From NCBI RefSeq assembly GCF_003031675.1, contig NZ_PYWX01000053.1, positions 62,001-126,000 of the forward strand: DNA of 64,000 nucleotides, written 5' to 3'. Below the pieces are notes generated by a model. It worked only from the letters and a program-made list of their open reading frames with translations. It made no database searches and was not told the DNA's origin. The stretch is from Pseudomonas palleroniana. Lineage in GTDB: Bacteria; Pseudomonadota; Gammaproteobacteria; Pseudomonadales; Pseudomonadaceae. Every line of letters starts with the position of its first letter. The first letter of the stretch is position 1. Below are positions 58,757 through 64,000 of the stretch, in pieces. The position numbers and the translations under genes were made by a program.

Positions 58757-59914
58757 ATGAACATCACCACCTTAGCCAAACGCACGTGCCTGCTTCTTTC
58801 GCTGATCATCACCCCGGCCGCCTGGGCGGCTGAGATGGTGCCGGCTTCCCCGCAACTGGCCGCCAAGGCCTGGGTCCTCATGGATGCCGCCAGCGGCAAC
58901 GTGCTGGTCGAGAGCAACGGTGACGAACGCCTGCCACCGGCCAGCCTGACCAAGCTGATGACGGCTTACATCGCGACCCTGGAAATCCGTCGCGGCCAGA
59001 TCGGCGAGAACGACCCGGTGACCGTCAGCGAAAACGCCTGGCGTACCGGCGGTTCGCGGATGTTCATCAAGGTGGGTTCGCAGGTGACTGTCAGTGACCT
59101 GCTGCACGGCATCATTATCCAGTCCGGTAACGACGCCAGCGTCGCCCTGTCCGAGCACATCGCCGGCAGCGAAGATGCATTCGCCGACCTGATGAACAAG
59201 ACCGCCGGCGACCTGGGCATGACCAATAGCCACTTCATGAACCCGACCGGCCTGCCGAACCCTGAGCATTACTCGTCGGCGCATGACATGGCGGTGCTGG
59301 CTCGCGCCATCATCCGTGTCGACCCGGTTCACTACGCGATCTACTCCCAGAAAGAATTCTTCTGGAACAACATCAAGCAGCCTAACCGCAACCTGTTGCT
59401 GTGGCGTGACAAGACCGTCGACGGTCTGAAAACCGGCCACACCGACGAAGCCGGCTACTGCATGGTGTCGTCCGCTGTACGTGATGGCCAGCGCCTGATC
59501 GCCGTAGTCTTCGGTACCAACAGCGAGCAGGCTCGTGCGGCCGAGACGCAAAAACTGCTGACTTACGGCTTCCGTTTCTTCGAAACCCAGACCTTCTACA
59601 AGAAGGGTGCCGAGCTTGCGACCGCGCCGGTATGGAAAGGCGCCACCTCCCAGGTCAAGGCCGGCCTGGCTGAAGACCTGACCCTGACCATGCCGAAAGG
59701 CCAGCTGAAAAAGCTCGCCGCCAGCATGACCATGAACCCGCATCTGGTTGCGCCAATCGCCAAGGGCGACGTGATCGGTAAGGTCGAAGTGAAGCTGGAC
59801 GACAAAGTGGTGCACAGCGCCGACTTGATCGCTCTGGACGCCGTCGATGAAGGTGGTATCTTCCGCCGCGTGTGGGATAGCATCCGTCTATTCTTCTACA
59901 GCTTGTTCAACTGA
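58757..59914 (+). CDS. dacC: D-alanyl-D-alanine carboxypeptidase (PBP5/6 family)
   Basis: The 385-aa protein has a signal peptide, the serine motif SLTKLM (in LPPASLTKLMTAYIATLEI), SGN (in IIQSGNDASVALSEHIAG), and KTG (in TVDGLKTGHTDEAGYC). The C-terminal beta domain and an amphipathic anchor (RRVWDSIRLFFYSLF) end the protein. It trims the terminal D-Ala from pentapeptides. The gene is part of the Pseudomonas mrdA-to-lipA cluster. Confidence 0.96.
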   Translation: MNITTLAKRTCLLLSLIITPAAWAAEMVPASPQLAAKAWVLMDAASGNVLVESNGDERLPPASLTKLMTAYIATLEIRRGQIGENDPVTVSENAWRTGGSRMFIKVGSQVTVSDLLHGIIIQSGNDASVALSEHIAGSEDAFADLMNKTAGDLGMTNSHFMNPTGLPNPEHYSSAHDMAVLARAIIRVDPVHYAIYSQKEFFWNNIKQPNRNLLLWRDKTVDGLKTGHTDEAGYCMVSSAVRDGQRLIAVVFGTNSEQARAAETQKLLTYGFRFFETQTFYKKGAELATAPVWKGATSQVKAGLAEDLTLTMPKGQLKKLAASMTMNPHLVAPIAKGDVIGKVEVKLDDKVVHSADLIALDAVDEGGIFRRVWDSIRLFFYSLFN

Positions 59915-59926
59915 TAGTGTGCACCT

Positions 59927-59961
59927 GCAAAGCCCCGTGTCGACCCGACACGGGGCTTTGC
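59927..59961 (+). terminator. strong hairpin terminator after dacC
   Basis: A perfect 15-bp stem (GCAAAGCCCCGTGTC and complement) around GACCC; the right arm contains TTT but is followed by CCCG, so it is a strong hairpin with a short T tract. It lies 13 bp after the dacC stop. Confidence 0.8.
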
Positions 59962-59998
59962 CCGTCGCCACGGCTTACGCTTACGAGGCCGTTACGCC

Positions 59999-60274
59999 AT
60001 GACCGATAAAGAAGTAAAGGCGCCAAAGATCGAATTCCCAGTGACTGATTATCCAGTCAAAGTGATCAGCGATACCGGTGTAGGCAACAAGGACAAGATT
60101 CTCGAGATCGTGCGTAAACACGCCACGATCAACGACAACCGGGTGGACGAGCGTTCGAGCACCAACGGTAAGTACACCACGATCCAATTGCACATTGTTG
60201 CGACGGATCAGGACCAGCTCTACAACATCAACAGCGAACTGCGGGCCACCGGCTTCGTACACATGGTGCTGTGA
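59999..60274 (+). CDS. ybeD: DUF493 (YbeD-like) protein
   Basis: The 91-aa ferredoxin-like-fold protein contains KIEFPVTDYPVKVISDTGVGNKDKILEIVRKHA and ends RATGFVHMVL. Its fold resembles ACT-type regulatory domains, but no ligand is established. It sits just before lipB in a conserved dacC-ybeD-lipB order, its stop overlapping the lipB start (TGATG). Confidence 0.93.
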   Translation: MTDKEVKAPKIEFPVTDYPVKVISDTGVGNKDKILEIVRKHATINDNRVDERSSTNGKYTTIQLHIVATDQDQLYNINSELRATGFVHMVL

Positions 60275-60921
60275 TGTCGCAGGTCCTGGGCTTTCGCGAG
60301 CTCGGCCGGATGGACTACGAGCCCGTCTGGCATGCCATGCAGCGCTTCACCAACGAACGCGGTACCTCGGCTCCCGACGAAGTCTGGCTGGTGGAACACC
60401 CGCCGGTGTTCACCCAGGGCCAGGCCGGCAAGGCCGAGCATCTGCTGTTGCCGGGTGATATTCCGGTGGTGCAGGTCGACCGGGGTGGCCAGGTGACTTA
60501 CCATGGGCCTGGTCAACTGGTGGCTTACCTGCTGCTGGACGTACGCAGGCTGGGTTTCGGCGTACGCGATCTGGTCAGCCGCATGGAGGCTTGCCTGATC
60601 GAGCTGTTGGCCAGTTACGGCGTGACGGCCGCGGCCAAGCCCGATGCGCCGGGTGTGTACGTGCAAGGCGCGAAAATCGCTTCGCTGGGGCTGCGTATTC
60701 GTCATGGGTGTTCCTTTCATGGCCTGGCCCTGAACGTGGACATGGACCTGGCGCCGTTTCGCCGGATCAACCCGTGCGGTTACGCCGGGCTGGCCATGAC
60801 CCAATTGAGCGAGCATGCCACACCGATTAAATTTGCCGAGGTAAGTGCCCGGCTGCGTGCGCAGCTCGTCAAACACCTCGACTATGCTGAGCAGACGACC
60901 CTGACGGGCGGAATCGACTGA
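60274..60921 (+). CDS. lipB: octanoyl-[acyl carrier protein]:protein N-octanoyltransferase
   Basis: The 215-aa LipB transfers octanoate from ACP to lipoyl domains. Motifs: DEVWLVEHPPVFTQGQAGKAEHLL, the conserved DRGGQVTYHGPGQLVAYLLLD, and KIASLGLRIRHGCSFHGLALNVDMDL; the catalytic Cys is in INPCGYAGLAMTQL. A GTG one codon upstream is possible. lipA follows 2 bp later. Confidence 0.96.
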   Translation: MSQVLGFRELGRMDYEPVWHAMQRFTNERGTSAPDEVWLVEHPPVFTQGQAGKAEHLLLPGDIPVVQVDRGGQVTYHGPGQLVAYLLLDVRRLGFGVRDLVSRMEACLIELLASYGVTAAAKPDAPGVYVQGAKIASLGLRIRHGCSFHGLALNVDMDLAPFRRINPCGYAGLAMTQLSEHATPIKFAEVSARLRAQLVKHLDYAEQTTLTGGID

Positions 60922-60923
60922 TT

Positions 60924-61949
60924 ATGACTACTGATGCAGTGCAAACCATGATCCCGACGGTGGACGTTACCGAACGTCCGGCCCCGGCCCCGCGTGCCAA
61001 GGTGGAAGCCGGCGTCAAGCTGCGCGGCGCCGAGAAGGTTGCACGCATCCCGGTGAAGATCATCCCGACCACCGAACTGCCGAAGAAACCTGACTGGATC
61101 CGCGTGCGCATCCCGGTTTCCCCGGAAGTCGACCGTATCAAGTCCCTGCTGCGCAAGCACAAGCTGCATAGCGTGTGCGAAGAGGCCTCCTGCCCGAACC
61201 TGGGCGAATGCTTCTCCGGCGGCACCGCCACCTTCATGATCATGGGTGATATCTGCACCCGTCGTTGCCCGTTCTGCGACGTTGGCCACGGCCGGCCGAA
61301 GCCATTGGACGTCAACGAGCCGGAAAGCCTGGCCATCGCCATCGCCGACCTGCGCCTCAAGTACGTAGTGATCACTTCGGTAGACCGTGACGACCTGCGC
61401 GACGGCGGTGCCCAGCACTTTGCCGACTGCATTCGTGAAATCCGCAAGCTGTCGCCGAACGTGATGCTGGAAACCCTGGTGCCGGACTACCGCGGCCGTA
61501 TGGACGTAGCGCTTGAAATCACCGCTGCCGAGCCGCCGGATGTGTTCAACCACAACCTGGAAACCGTGCCACGCTTGTACAAGGCTGCACGTCCTGGTTC
61601 GGACTACCAGTGGTCGCTGACCCTGCTGCAGAAATTCAAGCAGATGATGCCGCACATTCCGACCAAATCCGGCCTGATGCTCGGCCTGGGCGAGACGGAC
61701 GAGGAAGTGATCGAAGTCATGAAGCGCATGCGCGAGCACGACATCGACATGCTGACCCTGGGCCAGTACTTGCAACCGTCGCGCAGCCACCTGCCGGTGC
61801 AGCGTTTCGTGCACCCGGACACCTTCGCCTGGTTCGCCGAGGAAGGTTACAAGATGGGCTTCAAGAACGTGGCTTCCGGCCCGTTGGTACGCTCCTCGTA
61901 CCATGCCGATGAGCAGGCCAAGCTGGTCAAGGCAAGCCTGGTTTCCTGA
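60924..61949 (+). CDS. lipA: lipoyl synthase
   Basis: The 341-aa radical-SAM enzyme inserts sulfur into octanoyl chains. The auxiliary cluster cysteines are in CEEASCPNLGECF and the radical-SAM triad in CTRRCPFCDV, with the C-terminal Ser of RSSYHAD. It completes lipoate assembly after LipB. The 139-bp space downstream is filled by a REPIN. Confidence 0.97.
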   Translation: MTTDAVQTMIPTVDVTERPAPAPRAKVEAGVKLRGAEKVARIPVKIIPTTELPKKPDWIRVRIPVSPEVDRIKSLLRKHKLHSVCEEASCPNLGECFSGGTATFMIMGDICTRRCPFCDVGHGRPKPLDVNEPESLAIAIADLRLKYVVITSVDRDDLRDGGAQHFADCIREIRKLSPNVMLETLVPDYRGRMDVALEITAAEPPDVFNHNLETVPRLYKAARPGSDYQWSLTLLQKFKQMMPHIPTKSGLMLGLGETDEEVIEVMKRMREHDIDMLTLGQYLQPSRSHLPVQRFVHPDTFAWFAEEGYKMGFKNVASGPLVRSSYHADEQAKLVKASLVS

Positions 61950-61966
61950 TAGGGATTCAGACCCAA

Positions 61967-62055
61967 TGTGGGAGGGGGCTTGCTCCCGATAACGGAGTAT
62001 CAGGCAGCTTATGTGCTGCAGATGTACCGCTATCGGGAGCAAGCCCCCTCCCACA
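61967..62055. repeat. REPIN between lipA and ldcA
   Basis: Inverted TGTGGGAGGGGGCTTGCTCC arms around a loop with AGGCAGCTTATGTGCTGC. It begins 18 bp after lipA and ends 33 bp before ldcA, and may end the lipA transcript. Confidence 0.93.
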
Positions 62056-62087
62056 TTTCGTTGCGTGTCAGTTAGGGAGAGTTGTGT

Positions 62088-63008
62088 ATGACCGTAGCCG
62101 TTCCAGCCCTGCGTTCCGAAGGCACCATTGCCCTGATCGCACCCGCCGGCCCCGCCGCGCTGGATGTCGAAAAAGCCGGCCAGTGGATGCGTGCCCGCGG
62201 CTACCAACTGCGAATCTTCCCTGGGGTCTATGAGCGCGACGGCTACCTTGCCGGCAGCGATAAAACCCGCCTCAACGATCTTCACAAGGCGTTTGCCGAC
62301 CCTGACATCGACGCGATCTTCTGCCTGCGCGGCGGCTACGGCACGCCCCGGCTGCTCGATAGCATCGATTTCGACCTGCTACGCACCCACCCCAAGCCTT
62401 TCGTGGGCTATAGCGACATTACCGCGCTGCACCTGGCAATCAGCCGTTACGCCGGGTTCGTGACCTTCCATGGCCCCATGCTCAATGCCGACCTGTTGGG
62501 CGACAAGCTGCCACCTACCGAGTCTTCATTGTTCGCCATGCTGCGCGGCCAACTGGGCACCGGCAGCGTGCTGGCGCACCCGGTGGCCTACCCGTTGAGC
62601 ACCGTCTCGCCGGGCATTGCCTGCGGGCGCTTGCTGGGCGGCAACCTGTCGATGATCGCGGCAGTGATGGGCACGCCTTACGAGATCGAGGCTGAGGGCA
62701 TCATCCTGTTGATCGAAGACGTCAACGAACCCCTTTACCGGATTGACCGGCTGCTGACCCATTTGCGCCTGGCAGGCAAGTTGGCCCAGGTCGCCGGCGT
62801 GCTGGTGGGGGATGTCGCCGGGGTGGATCAAGCGGCGTTAGAGCGCCTGCTGAAGCAAACCTTCGAGCCGCTGTGCATTCCGGTGCTGTCCGGCTGGCGC
62901 AGTGGGCATTGCGATCCGAACCTGACACTGCCGATGGGCGCGTTGGTGCGGTTGGATGCGGGGGAGCAGCGGGTGGTGTTGGAACAGGATGTGGTGTTTA
63001 AACCCTGA
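62088..63008 (+). CDS. ldcA: LD-carboxypeptidase (peptidase S66)
   Basis: Start at ATG 62088 (MTVAVPALRSEGTIALIAPAGPA) after AGGGAG; a TTG two codons upstream is less likely. The 306-aa Ser-Glu-His peptidase carries the nucleophile Ser in PKPFVGYSDITALHL, CLRGGYGTPRLLD, and HCDPNLTLPMGALVRLD with the His. It removes terminal D-Ala from tetrapeptides in murein recycling. Confidence 0.94.
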   Translation: MTVAVPALRSEGTIALIAPAGPAALDVEKAGQWMRARGYQLRIFPGVYERDGYLAGSDKTRLNDLHKAFADPDIDAIFCLRGGYGTPRLLDSIDFDLLRTHPKPFVGYSDITALHLAISRYAGFVTFHGPMLNADLLGDKLPPTESSLFAMLRGQLGTGSVLAHPVAYPLSTVSPGIACGRLLGGNLSMIAAVMGTPYEIEAEGIILLIEDVNEPLYRIDRLLTHLRLAGKLAQVAGVLVGDVAGVDQAALERLLKQTFEPLCIPVLSGWRSGHCDPNLTLPMGALVRLDAGEQRVVLEQDVVFKP

Positions 63009-63012
63009 AACC

Positions 63013-63106
63013 GCCATCGGGAGCAAGCCCCCTCCCACACTGACGGTGTTCACAAATTCAGATATGTGAATACAGTCAGTGTGGGAGGGGGCTTGCTCCC
63101 GATGGC
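63013..63106. repeat. outward-facing REP pair between convergent genes
   Basis: Here the REP units lie in the opposite relative orientation to the others: GCCATCGGGAGCAAGCCC leads and the inverse closes, with 32-bp arms and a short loop. It lies between the convergent ldcA and the transglycosylase gene, where it can end both transcripts. Confidence 0.9.
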
Positions 63107-63126
63107 GTCAGTCGCCATAAGCCGAT

Positions 63127-64000
63127 CTACCGGCTCTGCAACGACTCCAGCAGCTTCACCGTCGGATACCCATCTGCCGGCCAGCCCAATGACTGCTGCG
63201 CCGTGCGAATGGCCTTGCGCGTATTCGCGCCGATGATCCCGTCTGCGTTGCCCGCGTCATAACCCTTGGCGCTGAGCACTGTCTGCAAATCTATACGCTG
63301 GGAGCGGCTCAGCGGCAGCTCGTCCTTCGGCCAACTGCCGAGGATCACACCTGCTCCGCTGAACCGCTGCGACAACAAGCCCACCGCCAGCGCATAGGAT
63401 GAAGAGTTGTTGTACTTGAGGATTGCCCGGAAGTTATCCAGCACCAGGAATGCCGGGCCTCGATAACCGGCCGGCAGCAGCAGGGCGGCGGAGAGTTGCT
63501 CGACATTCGGCGGCATACTGCTGCCGGGCGGCAGTTGGATACCCAGCCGCATCCATTCGGCGACGGTCTTGCGGATGCCGCCGTCGGCCAGGCTGTAGTC
63601 GAAGTTGGCTGGCAATTGCCGTACTTCAAAGCCCCACGGCTGGCCGCGCTGCCAGCCGGAGCTCTGCAGGTAATGGGCGGTGGAGGCGAGGGCGTCGGCC
63701 GGGCTGTTCCAGATGTCGCGGCGACCGTCGCCGTCGAAGTCGACCGCGTGGGTGTTATAGGTGGTCGGGATGAATTGGGTCTGGCCCATGGCGCCGGCCC
63801 AGGAGCCTTTCATCTGGTCGGCAGCGATATCGCCATGCTGGATGATTTGCAGCGCCGCTAGCAGTTGGGCCTGGGCGAACGCCGGGCGACGGCCTTCATA
63901 GGCCAGGGTCGCCAGGGAGCGAATCACCGAATTGTTGCCCTGGAACTGGCCGAAGTTGCTTTCCATGCCCCAGACGGAGACCAGCGCCTGGCGATCAACG
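63127..64000 (-). CDS. lytic murein transglycosylase with C-terminal peptidoglycan-binding domain (partial)
   Basis: The gene enters from the right edge; its N-terminus is outside. Visible are the catalytic segment WGMESNFGQFQGN (Glu), GSWAGAMGQTQFIPTTYNTHAVDFDGDGRRDIW, and a C-terminal PG_binding_1 domain (RIDLQTVLSAKGYDAGNADGIIGANTRKAIRTAQQSLGWPADGYPTVKLL). It differs from the gene at 56557 by having this binding domain, so it is a second MltB-family enzyme. Gene name cannot be assigned from the fragment. Confidence 0.93.
   Translation of the reverse strand, partial: VDRQALVSVWGMESNFGQFQGNNSVIRSLATLAYEGRRPAFAQAQLLAALQIIQHGDIAADQMKGSWAGAMGQTQFIPTTYNTHAVDFDGDGRRDIWNSPADALASTAHYLQSSGWQRGQPWGFEVRQLPANFDYSLADGGIRKTVAEWMRLGIQLPPGSSMPPNVEQLSAALLLPAGYRGPAFLVLDNFRAILKYNNSSSYALAVGLLSQRFSGAGVILGSWPKDELPLSRSQRIDLQTVLSAKGYDAGNADGIIGANTRKAIRTAQQSLGWPADGYPTVKLLESLQSR

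Overview
The window is a chromosomal segment of a Pseudomonas, most likely of the P. fluorescens group. The evidence is high GC and strong codon bias with long antisense shadow ORFs, and gene order that, as I recall it, follows P. aeruginosa PAO1 in inverted blocks (nrdR-ribD-ribC-ribBA-ribH-nusB-thiL; ribA; dxs-ispA-xseB; ppa; dedA; eutC-eutB-eat-exaC; mpl-ubiX; mpg; proA-nadD-rsfS-rlmH-mrdA-rodA-mltB-rlpA-dacC-ybeD-lipB-lipA). Repeats built on TGTGGGAGGGGGCTTGCTCC are scattered between genes, as is typical of fluorescens-group REPINs. I see no tRNA, rRNA or CRISPR array.

Layout. 1-3.6 kb: the end of a zinc-responsive gene with a Zur-like site, a CnoX-like thioredoxin, a wrecked Abi gene split by a 216-bp miniature element, a methyltransferase and a lipoprotein. 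3.7-11.9 kb: nrdR and the riboflavin block, nusB, thiL, ribA, then a cobalamin-binding protein facing a TonB-dependent cobalamin receptor. 13.9-17.1 kb: dxs-ispA-xseB for isoprenoid precursors. 17.2-28.7 kb: an accessory stretch with a Fic AMP-transferase and its putative operators, a MerR regulator with a flavodoxin-fold reductase, a YhcG-type PD-(D/E)XK nuclease, a YcaC hydrolase, a complete eight-gene YjfI/PspA/rhomboid/K+ channel/YjfK/YjfL/YjfM/YjfC envelope-stress-type operon preceded by twin palindromes, and an orphan CI/PrtR-like repressor. 29-39.7 kb: ppa, mtfA, dedA, a GNAT enzyme and the ethanolamine catabolic block eutC-eutB-eat-exaC with its divergent sigma-54 activator.

39.7-40.8 kb: a lower-GC orphan gene sits between that activator and mpl. 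It is preceded by a near-consensus hrp box, and the N-terminus of its product has type III export features, so it is a candidate undescribed type III effector. 40.9-50.4 kb: mpl, ubiX, a lipoprotein, a microhomology-bounded tandem duplication, a MORN-repeat legumain-type peptidase, MaoC, a CidA/LrgB pair, a Lon-N protein, a DedA-PAP2 fusion and a 3-methyladenine glycosylase. 50.5-64 kb: proA through lipA, a conserved cell-wall elongation and lipoate block, then ldcA and the end of a lytic transglycosylase.

The parts connect in a few ways. Ethanolamine ammonia-lyase needs B12, and the window also carries B12 uptake proteins. The RibBA protein has lost the GTP cyclohydrolase II zinc site, while a separate complete RibA is present 3 kb away. 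PBP2, RodA, RlpA, MltB, DacC and LdcA together build and trim peptidoglycan. The two miniature elements share ends, length and inverted interior. One lies inside the abi gene and the other inside a REP hairpin, each flanked by a target duplication, so the element family has been mobile here.
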